From Flavobacteriales bacterium (GTDB lineage: Bacteria > Bacteroidota > Bacteroidia > Flavobacteriales_D > Crocinitomicaceae): a stretch of 64,000 nt of DNA. The notes under the pieces are model-generated. The model was not told the DNA's origin and did no database searches. It was given only the letters and a program-made list of their open reading frames with translations. Positions 26,701 through 34,457 of the stretch are shown here, one piece after another. Numbering within the stretch: position 1 is the first letter of the stretch; each line of letters opens with the position of its first letter. The position numbers and the translations under genes were made by a program. The stretch spans positions 1-64,000 of the forward strand of contig CANLAQ010000002.1 of the NCBI GenBank assembly GCA_947488235.1, written 5' to 3'.

Positions 26701-27291
26701 AAGTTAAGCGTTCAACATTTACTTAGATTATATGATCCTAGTAATCCAGCGTCTCAAGAAAAATTACAAACAGTCGTGCAATCGATCATTGAGCAGATTG
26801 ACGCCTTAACGAAAATCACTAATGACTTTTCAAATTTTGCACAAGTGCCCCAACCGGTAAAACAAAATATTGATATTATTTCATTAATCCAAAGCTGTGT
26901 TTCAGTTCTTGAATTAACAGAAAAAATAGATTTTATTATTTCAACTGAATTAAAAACTCATGTGGTTTTAATTGACAAAGAACAATGGATTCAAGTCTTG
27001 AATAATTTATTAAAAAATGCTGTTCAAGCCTGTTCGGGAATAGAAAACGCCAAAATCACAATTCAAATAAAGGCGCATAAGCAAGGATTTATTTTAGAAA
27101 TTAGTGATACAGGGTGTGGAATGGATACTGATAAATTAAGTAAGGTTTTCACACCTTATTTTACCACAAAATCTAGCGGAAGCGGCATAGGACTTTCTAT
27201 TGTTAAGCAGATTGTAGAAAATCATGGTGGTCAAATAACCTGTGATTCAAAAGAAGGACAAGGAAGCACATTTGCTGTTATGGTACCATAA
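23716..27291 (+). CDS. Very large NtrY-like sensor histidine kinase
   Basis: 1191 residues. One TM segment lies near residues 14-32, then an extracytoplasmic part, then a cluster of hydrophobic helices (about 195-425), a second extracytoplasmic region (about 430-685), a TM near 690, and a second sensor module bounded by TM segments near 720-745 and 890-920. A HAMP domain follows. The kinase core starts with AWRDVAKQVAHEIKNPLTP (phospho-His near 986), then N-box NNLLKNAVQAC (near 1095), G1 DTGCGMD (near 1131) and G2 GSGIGLSIV (near 1155). The AWRDVA...HEIKNPLTPI motif is typical of NtrY, which works with a sigma-54 activator. No response regulator is adjacent. The multi-helix middle part is far larger than in classical NtrY. 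Confidence 0.85.
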   Translation: MTPGKNIVIKWQWLLFFTSFTLFFTAFFLTSSPNNKGYLKSDHQRIQNNTQKQISTLEGVLNRFSKSPNSKENQEYFLYYYKDGALECWNNNKLPINKENNHNHIKTGVNKLPNGWYYTLKLENLNSVYYASFLIKTQYHFQNEYLINAFNPKIYDGVANISLNKFKGEKVFDQKGKYLFSIQECQHLKTVQSRAPQIFILIILAFLCFSCGLYFLLSLSNKRIVIGIISLLILRVLFIYFPFPAAWLELDFNAATLFAWNALFPNLLAVFLNGITIMFLLFFLLKFQYEHKSFKAFRKAALCLVLFSSWCLNCVLLEVLVSNSTLPLTLTDPFLLNTYSYAVLLLFAALNYTFYKGFLQLLKRPNPKYFYISLLVFWIIATFSITVFYTISPIILLFPTLLMVFEVIGKTKENRHQNALFLLLILAFFSFVFVFINSESNSKKELEKKEVYSNQLTIDRDYELELDYSSQSSQIKADTFLISLFSKINPAPIVSGLNGYLENKYLKGIWDGYDINVIIKPLSGNIISNNELSEKELEDLINKKSEKSEIDSSVFFIREGFLGISYIIVNEMYIENQSIGTLYFTLKSKKIPKEIGFPRLLLSNEAKVFTAIEQYATAKYINNVLIKQSGPYNFPTRLNKLTNSKTLDFFQININGYTHFIRNIRKGSAVVLSTKTKTNYDLLTSFSYVFCFWGALLLFSQIILIFSRKERLEWSLAFKIQVASVTLVALSLLFFGVISVLFVSRQYNAFTDRTIIEKAHAMEGELASKTKSLKDFSSPENALFLESLSLKLSKMFETDINIYDSKGFLLASSKPKLFSLGLLSKQINSKALSNISAGNESLFSQKENIGTLSFNSTYLPLRNSQGGVFGYLNIQHFNKQRELEMQIQQFIVAIMNVFLLLLCVAIIISLLISNRLVQPLKQLQLKVKQIQFSNRNQHIQYTNQDEIGEIVSAYNGKLDELELAIKQLKANERESAWRDVAKQVAHEIKNPLTPIKLSVQHLLRLYDPSNPASQEKLQTVVQSIIEQIDALTKITNDFSNFAQVPQPVKQNIDIISLIQSCVSVLELTEKIDFIISTELKTHVVLIDKEQWIQVLNNLLKNAVQACSGIENAKITIQIKAHKQGFILEISDTGCGMDTDKLSKVFTPYFTTKSSGSGIGLSIVKQIVENHGGQITCDSKEGQGSTFAVMVP

Positions 27292-27366
27292 CGAGTGTGA
27301 TAATGTTCTTCTTTACTTGTTAAATCCCACCTTATTTTTAATTTTAGCATAGAACAAACATATTCT

Positions 27367-27374
27367 TACTTTTG
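27367..27374 (+). promoter_or_regulatory. -7 promoter element (TACTTTTG) for ispG
   Basis: An exact TAnnTTTG match ends 25 nt before the ispG ATG at 27400, leaving a leader of roughly 20 nt. Confidence 0.5.
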
Positions 27375-27399
27375 TTATAACATTTCAATATTCAACTTA

Positions 27400-29331
27400 A
27401 TGTCATCGAATAAAAAATCAACATATTGCTCGGATATATTAAATAGACAGCGATTAAACACCATTAAAGTTTCCGTTGGGCCTGTTACTATTGGAGGAGA
27501 CGCTCCAATAAGAATTCAATCGATGACCACCACCGACACAATGGACACGGAGCAATCTGTTGCGCAGTCGGTAAGAATGATTGCCGCGGGTTGTGAAATT
27601 GTTCGATTGACAGCGCCAAGCAAAAAGGAAGCTGAAAACTTAGGGCTCATTAAAAAAGAGTTGAGAGATTTAGGCCTTTCTACACCTCTTGTTGCGGACA
27701 TTCACTTTACCCCTAATGCAGCAGAAATAGCCGCTTTATTAGTGGAGAAAGTTCGCGTGAATCCGGGTAATTATGCAGACAAAAAGAAATTTGAGGAAAT
27801 AGATTACACAGCAGCGTCTTATCAGGCTGAACTGATTCGAATCGAAGAAAAGTTCACGCCATTAGTTTTACTGTGTAAAAAGCATGGTACCGCCATGAGA
27901 ATAGGAACTAATCACGGTTCGCTTTCTGATCGGATTTTAAGTAGATATGGAGACACTCCAGAAGGAATGGTGGCATCAGCTATGGAGTTTATAGCGATTT
28001 GTGAAAAGCATTCATACGATCAAATTGTTGTGTCAATGAAGGCAAGCAACACCATTGTAATGGTTCAGGCATATAGATTATTAGTTTCTAAAATGTTGGA
28101 AAATAATAAAATTTATCCACTGCATTTGGGCGTTACCGAGGCGGGAGATGGTGAAGACGGTAGAATTAAGTCCGCCGTTGGTATAGGGGCTTTATTGGAG
28201 GATGGTATTGGCGACACGATACGCGTTTCCTTAACCGAAGAACCAGAGTATGAGATACCCGTTGCTCAAAAAATAGTTCAGAAATATAAGCATCAGCAGG
28301 CTTTCAACTTTCTTAAATTTGAAGGAGAATTACCTTATAATCCATTTGAATATGCACGAAGAGAGACCTCTTTAATTCATAATATTGGCGGAAAAAATGT
28401 CCCGGTCGTAATGGCAGACTTTTCAAAAAAAGACACTATTTCTCCCGCTAGTTTTTTCGCTTTCGGGTATAATTATTCCCATAATTTAGATAAATGGAAC
28501 TTGCAAGATCAAGCGGCAGATTATGTTTTTATTGGAGATAATAGCATCACTTTTGAGGTTCCAGGAACACTTGGAGTAATCTGCTCTTGGCTAAATTGGT
28601 CCAAAAATTATAAAGATAAAAAAGGTTATTATCCTCTTTTTTCTGACGGGGATCTATCAAAAATAGACAAAAATCAACAGGCCTTTTTAAGTATTGAAGC
28701 AACAGAAAACTTACCCGAAAATCTAGTTGATTACCCTAAATTAATTCTCGTTGCAAAAACAAAATTCTCTAATAAAACTCAAATATTCCGCAATTTATAT
28801 TTGAATTTAGCGAAAAATAAGCTTTTAAACCCTGTGGTTTTAGCATTTGATTCATTAGATATAGATCCTGAAAATTTTCAATTGGAAGTTTCAAGTGACG
28901 CTGGTGTAATGTTGATAGATGGCTTTGGTGATGGTTTGTGGATTAATGCAACACAGCCTCAAAAAATAATTAATTCAACGGCTTTCGGAATTTTACAAGC
29001 CACGAGAACTAGAATTTCAAAGACCGAATATATTTCTTGTCCTTCATGCGGCAGAACACTTTTTGATTTGCAAGAAACTACGGCAAAAATAAGAGCGCGA
29101 ACATCTCATTTAAAAGGATTAAAAATCGGAATAATGGGATGTATTGTTAATGGTCCGGGTGAAATGGCAGACGCTGATTATGGTTATGTCGGTACGGGAC
29201 CAGGCAAGATTCATTTGTATAAAGAAAAAACGGTTGTGAGAAAAAATGTACCCGAGTCTGATGCGGTTGAAGCCCTAATTGAACTCATTAAAGAAAATGG
29301 CGATTGGCAATCACCTAAAGTATCAGATTAA
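27400..29331 (+). CDS. ispG: 4-hydroxy-3-methylbut-2-en-1-yl diphosphate synthase IspG (long form)
   Basis: 643 residues, much longer than the roughly 370-residue proteobacterial enzyme, because an extra central domain lies between the TIM barrel and the Fe-S domain, as in Bacteroidota, Chlamydiae and plants. The N-terminal barrel (RIQSMTTTDTMDT, LVADIHFTPNAA, KVRVNPGN) is intact. The [4Fe-4S] cysteines are in ISCPSCGRT (near 545) and IGIMGCIVNGPGE (near 580). It converts MEcPP to HMBPP, the penultimate step of the MEP isoprenoid pathway. With ispD in the same window it supplies precursors for the carotenoids and retinal implied by the genes further right. Confidence 0.97.
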   Translation: MSSNKKSTYCSDILNRQRLNTIKVSVGPVTIGGDAPIRIQSMTTTDTMDTEQSVAQSVRMIAAGCEIVRLTAPSKKEAENLGLIKKELRDLGLSTPLVADIHFTPNAAEIAALLVEKVRVNPGNYADKKKFEEIDYTAASYQAELIRIEEKFTPLVLLCKKHGTAMRIGTNHGSLSDRILSRYGDTPEGMVASAMEFIAICEKHSYDQIVVSMKASNTIVMVQAYRLLVSKMLENNKIYPLHLGVTEAGDGEDGRIKSAVGIGALLEDGIGDTIRVSLTEEPEYEIPVAQKIVQKYKHQQAFNFLKFEGELPYNPFEYARRETSLIHNIGGKNVPVVMADFSKKDTISPASFFAFGYNYSHNLDKWNLQDQAADYVFIGDNSITFEVPGTLGVICSWLNWSKNYKDKKGYYPLFSDGDLSKIDKNQQAFLSIEATENLPENLVDYPKLILVAKTKFSNKTQIFRNLYLNLAKNKLLNPVVLAFDSLDIDPENFQLEVSSDAGVMLIDGFGDGLWINATQPQKIINSTAFGILQATRTRISKTEYISCPSCGRTLFDLQETTAKIRARTSHLKGLKIGIMGCIVNGPGEMADADYGYVGTGPGKIHLYKEKTVVRKNVPESDAVEALIELIKENGDWQSPKVSD

Positions 29332-29420
29332 GTAGGTATAATGCGCAATACACAATTAATAGTTGAATACTCATGGTAATGCTCGATTGCAACTCAGTAC
29401 TTTTTGTATAATTTCGTTTT

Positions 29421-30305
29421 ATGTCAAATACAGCAGAACAATTTAATAAAAAGGGAATCCGCACCAGTTATGTCTCAACTATTATAGGGATTTCCTTAGT
29501 GTTATTCATGATTGGACTTGTATTAAGCGGTGTTTTCGGGCTTAATAATATTCAAACCCAAGCAAAAGAAAACTTACAAGGTGATATATTTTTTAAGTCT
29601 ACTTTAAATGATGCAGATATAAAACAAGTCGAGCAGTCATTAAAACCATGGAAAGAGTTCAATAAAGTTTGGTTTGTTTCTTCAGAAAGAGCCGTTCAAG
29701 AATTTGGAGGCGAGGGAAGTGATGAAATAAAACAATTATTAGCAGGAGAAAATCCTCTTCCGCCATCTTTATGTTTTTCTCCAAAGGCAAAATTTGCCAA
29801 TAAAGAAGGAATGAAATTTATAAAAGCCAAGCTATTAAAGTTTTATAAGAATGAAATTGATGAGGTAAATTATGATGAGGCAAGCGTCAACAGGGTAAAT
29901 CTAGGGTTTAAGCAATTTGTAATTTTGTTTTTATCTGTTGCTGCCCTTTTAATTATTATTGCTGTAGCAATGATAAATAATACCATAAGAATGTCGCTTT
30001 ACGCCAAGCGCTTTACGATAAAAACGATGCAATTGGTTGGAGCAACCAGTAAGCATATTAGAAAACCATTTTTAAAACAAGCCATAATTCAAGGGGTTTT
30101 TTCAGCGATATTAGCACTTGGTTTTTTAATGAGTGTGTTTTTCGCTCTTAATAATGTTATTGAAACTTTTGAAATTAGCTTTACAATAGAAATGTTATTG
30201 TTATTGATTGGATCACTGTTATTATTAGGAATTTTTATTACACTTGTCTCCACTTGGTTTGCATTAAACAAGTATCTTCGTATGAAATTGGACGATTTAT
30301 ATTAA
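29421..30305 (+). CDS. ftsX: Cell division protein FtsX (permease-like partner of FtsE)
   Basis: A 294-residue integral membrane protein with the FtsX layout: cytoplasmic N-terminus, TM1 (about 20-43), an extracytoplasmic domain (about 45-165), then three TM helices (about 167-190, 222-245 and 255-280). The MQLVGATSKHIRKPFLKQA segment near residue 204 is the cytoplasmic coupling loop typical of FtsX. It works with FtsE (found here at 2045-2722) to control peptidoglycan hydrolases. It heads a rightward run ftsX / DUF3098 / uppP / truB. Separation of ftsX from ftsE is known in Bacteroidota. Confidence 0.93.
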   Translation: MSNTAEQFNKKGIRTSYVSTIIGISLVLFMIGLVLSGVFGLNNIQTQAKENLQGDIFFKSTLNDADIKQVEQSLKPWKEFNKVWFVSSERAVQEFGGEGSDEIKQLLAGENPLPPSLCFSPKAKFANKEGMKFIKAKLLKFYKNEIDEVNYDEASVNRVNLGFKQFVILFLSVAALLIIIAVAMINNTIRMSLYAKRFTIKTMQLVGATSKHIRKPFLKQAIIQGVFSAILALGFLMSVFFALNNVIETFEISFTIEMLLLLIGSLLLLGIFITLVSTWFALNKYLRMKLDDLY

Positions 30306-30310
30306 AAAAC

Positions 30311-30589
30311 ATGAGTAAGCCCCTTAAACAATTTGGTTTCCACCGCGAAAACTACAAGCTTCTATTAATTGGTTTAGCAATCAACATAATTGGTTTTATC
30401 TTAATGATTGGAGGCGGGACCTCTGACCCAAATAAATTTAATGGTGCTGAACTTTTTAGTAACACTCGAATTACTTTGGCTCCCTTATTAATAGTTGTTG
30501 GATATATTATCATTATATTTTCAATAATGAAAAAAGGGAAACCAACCGAGTCGGTCGAAAAGGATCCTCTTGATACCACGAAAAAGTAG
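30311..30589 (+). CDS. Small two-helix membrane protein, DUF3098-like
   Basis: 92 residues from the ATG at 30311; a longer in-frame reading overlaps ftsX and is rejected. Two TM helices (about 18-36 and 57-76) flank a short loop containing SDPNKFNGAELFS, with a charged C-terminal tail. Sequence and position between ftsX and uppP match the DUF3098 proteins of Bacteroidota. Function unknown; its place between cell-division and undecaprenyl-carrier genes suggests an envelope role. Confidence 0.82.
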   Translation: MSKPLKQFGFHRENYKLLLIGLAINIIGFILMIGGGTSDPNKFNGAELFSNTRITLAPLLIVVGYIIIIFSIMKKGKPTESVEKDPLDTTKK

Positions 30590-30601
30590 CAGCAACACCC
30601 C

Positions 30602-31414
30602 ATGACGACTTTAGAAGCAATCCTTTTAGCGATAACAGAAGGGGTAACAGAATTTTTGCCTATTTCGAGTACAGCTCACATGATTTTTTTAAGTTCCATC
30701 TTTGGCATTAGTCAAGATGAATTTGTTAAAATGTTCCAGGTTTCAATACAATTTGGAGCTATATTGGCTGTTGTATTTCTCTATTGGCGGAAATTTTTCG
30801 ATTTCAAGTCTAAACAATTCTATTTTAAATTATGCTTAGCGGTTATTCCCGCGCTTGTACTAGGGAAATTATTTGATGATAAAATTGAAGCGGTTTTGGA
30901 GAAGCCCATACCTATAGCCATTACTTTGGTAATAGGAGGAGTTATATTGTTATTCATAGATAGATTGTTTAAAAACACACATATTGATCAAGAAGAAAAC
31001 ATAGGCCTTCTTTCAGCAGTTAAGATAGGATTTTGGCAATGCCTCGCAATGATGCCAGGAACAAGTCGAGCAGCGGCATCAATTATAGGAGGAATGCAAC
31101 AAGGATTAAATAGAAAAACAGCAGCAGAATTTAGTTTTTTCTTGGCGGTTCCAACCATGTTGGCGGTAACCACCTATTCTTTATTTTTGAAAGACTGGAA
31201 ATATCACGGTGTTGAACAATCGGGAATAAAAATGATTTTTTCTAGTAGCAACAATACCATGCTTTTCTTTCTAGGGAATATTTTAGCATTTATTGTCGCA
31301 ATCATTTCCATAAAGTTTTTCATGGGAATCATTAGCAAATATGGATTTAAAATTTGGGGATGGTACCGCATAATAATAGGATTAGTACTTGTTGCATATT
31401 TTTCTTTTAAATGA
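30602..31414 (+). CDS. uppP: Undecaprenyl-diphosphatase UppP (BacA)
   Basis: A 270-residue polytopic membrane phosphatase that recycles undecaprenyl diphosphate to the monophosphate carrier for cell-wall and glycan synthesis. The N-terminal EGVTEFLPISSTAHM (residues 14-28) holds the (E/Q)-rich and PISSTAH motifs, and PGTSRAAASIIGG (near 150-162) holds the catalytic PGxSRS-like motif. Six or more hydrophobic helices are seen. The stop overlaps the truB start (ATGA). Confidence 0.97.
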   Translation: MTTLEAILLAITEGVTEFLPISSTAHMIFLSSIFGISQDEFVKMFQVSIQFGAILAVVFLYWRKFFDFKSKQFYFKLCLAVIPALVLGKLFDDKIEAVLEKPIPIAITLVIGGVILLFIDRLFKNTHIDQEENIGLLSAVKIGFWQCLAMMPGTSRAAASIIGGMQQGLNRKTAAEFSFFLAVPTMLAVTTYSLFLKDWKYHGVEQSGIKMIFSSSNNTMLFFLGNILAFIVAIISIKFFMGIISKYGFKIWGWYRIIIGLVLVAYFSFK

Positions 31415-32094
31415 TAGATTTCATTAACGGTGAAACCATCCTTGTAGACAAGCCTTTAGGTTGGACTTCATTTGATGTTGTAAATAAGATTAGATGGAAT
31501 ATCAAGCAGAAACTTAAGGTTAAAAATATTAAAGTTGGCCACGCCGGCACTTTAGATCCCCTTGCCTCAGGGCTTCTTGTGATTTGTATAGGCAAGAACA
31601 CTAAGTTAATTGAATCTATGATAGGCCAGGATAAAGCTTATTCCGGAACCTTTTTATTGGGTAAGTCTACACCATCTTATGATTTAGAAACAGAGTTTGA
31701 TGCCGTTTTTGATATTAGTAAAATAGATCTTTCTCAAGTGAATTCAATAGTGGAGTCTTTTCTTGGTGAACAAGATCAAGTTCCCCCTATTTTTTCTGCT
31801 AAGCAGGTTGATGGCAAAAGAGCCTATGATTATGCAAGAGAAGGAAAAACTTTAGTGTTACCACCCAACCGAGTGAACATTAAAGAATTTTCTGTTGACA
31901 CCACTAACTTCCCGGAAATTAATTTTAAGATTGTGTGCTCCAAAGGAACTTATATTAGATCATTAGCCTCAGATTTTGGAAAAAAACTAAACTCGGCAGC
32001 TACGCTAATTGCCTTAAGAAGAACTGCTTCCGGGTCTTTTTTAATTGAGAATGCAAAAACCGTCGAGGAATGGATTTCAATTATTAAAGAGTAG
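31411..32094 (+). CDS. truB: tRNA pseudouridine(55) synthase TruB
   Basis: 227 residues. VDKPLGWTSFDVV (residues 9-21) and VGHAGTLDPLASGLL (about 44-58), whose Asp is the catalytic nucleophile, define TruB, which makes pseudouridine 55 in the T-loop of tRNAs. SKGTYIRSLASDFG near 183 is the typical third motif. The protein is short, lacking most of the C-terminal PUA domain of the E. coli enzyme. It is last in the ftsX-DUF3098-uppP-truB run and is translationally coupled to uppP. Confidence 0.96.
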   Translation: MIDFINGETILVDKPLGWTSFDVVNKIRWNIKQKLKVKNIKVGHAGTLDPLASGLLVICIGKNTKLIESMIGQDKAYSGTFLLGKSTPSYDLETEFDAVFDISKIDLSQVNSIVESFLGEQDQVPPIFSAKQVDGKRAYDYAREGKTLVLPPNRVNIKEFSVDTTNFPEINFKIVCSKGTYIRSLASDFGKKLNSAATLIALRRTASGSFLIENAKTVEEWISIIKE

Positions 32095-32113
32095 GGAAAA
32101 CTTATAAAAAGGT

Positions 32114-32133
32114 GTATATTTAACTAAATATAC
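32114..32133. promoter_or_regulatory. Perfect inverted repeat just upstream of the glycine-rich surface protein gene
   Basis: Arms GTATATTTA and TAAATATAC are separated by AC, ending 5 nt before the ATG at 32139. The left arm contains TATATTTA, one base from the -7 consensus. It may be an operator covering the promoter. Confidence 0.45.
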
Positions 32134-32138
32134 GCACT

Positions 32139-34457
32139 ATGAAATCAATTTTCTACTTATTTTTCTGCCTCTTTTTAAGTGTTTCAACGCTTTATGGACA
32201 ATGTCAATTTGTATTTGTAAGTACTACAGGTAGTCCTACAGCGGCGGGCACTCAACAAGATCCATTAGATATCAACACTGCTTTTTTAACCACTGCAGAT
32301 AATGGATATATTCGGTTAGCAACAGGAACTTACACTATCGATAATTCACTCACCCTTAATGGGAATAATATAATCGTAGAGGGCGGGTTTATTGCAGCGC
32401 AAGCATGGACAAAAACTAGTTTAGCGGGTGCAACTACAATTTATCGTTCCGCATTAAATGTCCAGGGGCCAATTATTGCTCCTAGATTAAGTGTATTTGA
32501 GATATTAGGTAAAAATGATTTTCGTTTTCAAGATATAACAATTCAAGTAAGTAATGCCCCTCAAGCAACGCCTACATCACCCTATGGAACATCAGTTTAT
32601 GGTGTTTATTTATACAGTTGTTCTAATTATAAGTGGGTGAGGTGTTCGTTTATTATTGGCTCTGCATCAAATGGCTTATCAGGAACTCCGGGGCTTACAG
32701 GTCTAGCCGGCTCAAATGGAGCCCTTGGTTCTGCCGGGTCTTGTGATGGCGGAACATGTACTTTTAGTAGTGGTCAGGCTGGAGGAGCTGGTGGTGTTGG
32801 TGGAGCCGGGGGCGGTGGAACAAGTGGTGGAGCCGGTGGATCAGCGACTGTTGGTCAACAAAATAATGGTGTTGGTGGATCTGCAGGATCTGGAAGAAAT
32901 GGAGGCGGTGGTGCCGGAGGCGGCGCAGGCGGAGATGAATGTTCAACCAATAATGCAGGTTTAAGCGGAACTGGCGGAGCATCTTCTTGTTCGGTAGGCG
33001 CACAAGGTGGAGCAAGAGGCTTAGATGGAGATCCTGGAGGCGACGGAACGCCAGGAACTTCGGGTGCCAACGGAACCAACGGAATTAATGGTATAGATGG
33101 AAATTTAGGATTTGATTTAGGTGTTTTTTGGACGCCTGGATCACAAGGGACCGCAGGTACTGATGCTTGTGGAGGTGCCGGTGGAGGTGCCGGTGGAGGC
33201 GGTGGACGACAAGTTTGTTCGCTATGCGATAATGGCCCAGGAAATGGTGGTTCTGGCGGCGGCGGCGGCGGACAAGGTGGACAAGGTGGACAAGGTGGCT
33301 ATGGAGGAGGAAGTGCCTTTGGGATCTATTTAACTCAAAATGGAAATAATGGTCAAGTAATAGATTGTAATATACTAACCGGAACTTTAGGATTGGGTGG
33401 AATTGGAAGTCCAGGCGGCTTAGGTGGAGCAGGCGGTTTGGGCGGTTCTCAACAAACAACATGTAATGCTCAAATTGGTGAAGGCGGCTCAGGAGGTTCA
33501 GGCGGAGCAGGGGGTGTTGGCGGAAAAGGAGGAAATGGAATGGATGGAATTAGTGCTAATGTTTATGTTGCCTCTGGTGCAGCATTGACAAGTTCAATTA
33601 TTAATTTCAATTTGCTTTTACAACCGGAGATACAAGCTTCTTATGCTACTTGCACGAATACTATAATTCAAGTTACTGATATTACGATTCCAACAGGCGT
33701 AAGTGATTGGACTTTTACAACTGCAGCAACTTTTCAAACGGCATCCGCAAACCCAGCACAAACCTCACCAGCTTCTATTGGCTACACGAGCATTACGCAT
33801 ACAAATAATATTTACACCGATTTCATAAATATTACCTGTCAAAGCGAAGACCTTATATTATATCAAGAGATTTGTTTTGGAGACAGTGTATTGTTAGGTG
33901 GTCTTTATTATGCTGCCGATGGCACCTATACTTATAATGGTATTAATAGTCAAGGTTGTGATAGCATTGTTACTTTATACCTATTAGTTGAAACTATTTA
34001 TAATGTTATTTCCTCTAACAATTTAATATTAGGGTCTAGTCAACTCGGATTAATTTATCAATGGATTGATTGTTCTAATAATACCAATATAGCCGGCGCA
34101 AATTTAGAATATTATGTTGTAGCCCAAAATGGGACTTATGCCGTAATTAGCACTAATCCTAATGGCTGTTCGGACACATCAAATTGTATAACCATCGATT
34201 TTATTGGTTTGGAAGAGATGGGTGGTAGCGCATTTACTGTTGCTCCAAATCCGGTAAGCAATCAACTTACTTTTAGAAGCACTTTAAATTTTACAGGCAC
34301 TATTTATCTAAGCGATATCAATGGCAGAATCATCCAACAAATAGAGATTGAAAATCAAATGGAAAAAACAATAGACTTCCCTTTTCCCGCAGGAGTTTAT
34401 TTTGTAAAGATTATGTCTGTTGGACATGAGGAGACATTAAAGTTGCTAAAAATGTAG
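32139..34457 (+). CDS. Glycine-rich T9SS-secreted surface protein with beta-helix-like parts
   Basis: 772 residues with a signal peptide (1-21, ending LYGQC). Residues about 25-180 look like a right-handed beta-helix entry (SPTAAGTQQDPLDINTAF, IRLATGTYTI, NNIIVEGGF). From about 181 to 470 come two very glycine-rich blocks (GGAGG, GQGGQGG, GGSGG) with scattered Cys, often paired as CxxxxC or CxxC (SCDGGTC, VCSLC). They are separated by a short helix-like strand segment (GIYLTQNGNNGQVIDCNILTG). A further beta region and a T9SS type A sorting domain (VAPNPVSNQLTF...LKLLKM) finish it. Composition is strikingly unlike its neighbours. It is probably an extracellular matrix, adhesin or surface-layer protein; function unknown. 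Its 3' end overlaps the convergent hydrolase gene by 47 bp. Confidence 0.82.
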   Translation: MKSIFYLFFCLFLSVSTLYGQCQFVFVSTTGSPTAAGTQQDPLDINTAFLTTADNGYIRLATGTYTIDNSLTLNGNNIIVEGGFIAAQAWTKTSLAGATTIYRSALNVQGPIIAPRLSVFEILGKNDFRFQDITIQVSNAPQATPTSPYGTSVYGVYLYSCSNYKWVRCSFIIGSASNGLSGTPGLTGLAGSNGALGSAGSCDGGTCTFSSGQAGGAGGVGGAGGGGTSGGAGGSATVGQQNNGVGGSAGSGRNGGGGAGGGAGGDECSTNNAGLSGTGGASSCSVGAQGGARGLDGDPGGDGTPGTSGANGTNGINGIDGNLGFDLGVFWTPGSQGTAGTDACGGAGGGAGGGGGRQVCSLCDNGPGNGGSGGGGGGQGGQGGQGGYGGGSAFGIYLTQNGNNGQVIDCNILTGTLGLGGIGSPGGLGGAGGLGGSQQTTCNAQIGEGGSGGSGGAGGVGGKGGNGMDGISANVYVASGAALTSSIINFNLLLQPEIQASYATCTNTIIQVTDITIPTGVSDWTFTTAATFQTASANPAQTSPASIGYTSITHTNNIYTDFINITCQSEDLILYQEICFGDSVLLGGLYYAADGTYTYNGINSQGCDSIVTLYLLVETIYNVISSNNLILGSSQLGLIYQWIDCSNNTNIAGANLEYYVVAQNGTYAVISTNPNGCSDTSNCITIDFIGLEEMGGSAFTVAPNPVSNQLTFRSTLNFTGTIYLSDINGRIIQQIEIENQMEKTIDFPFPAGVYFVKIMSVGHEETLKLLKM
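33171..33194 (+). repeat. Two tandem copies of GGAGGTGCCGGT
   Basis: A perfect 12-bp direct repeat within the glycine-rich coding region, encoding GGAG units. It keeps the reading frame, so copy changes would only alter protein length. Confidence 0.85.
33255..33296 (+). repeat. (GGC)5 tract followed by three tandem GGACAAGGT units
   Basis: Five GGC triplets (33255-33269) run into three perfect 9-bp copies of GGACAAGGT (33270-33296), encoding poly-Gly then GQG repeats. Both unit lengths are multiples of three, so slippage would give in-frame length variants. Confidence 0.88.

Noticed and set aside
32716..33462. Several open reading frames on both strands across the glycine-rich region
   Set aside because: They arise from the repetitive GGN codons; their translations are low-complexity Leu/His/Pro or Val/Glu strings with no start signals.
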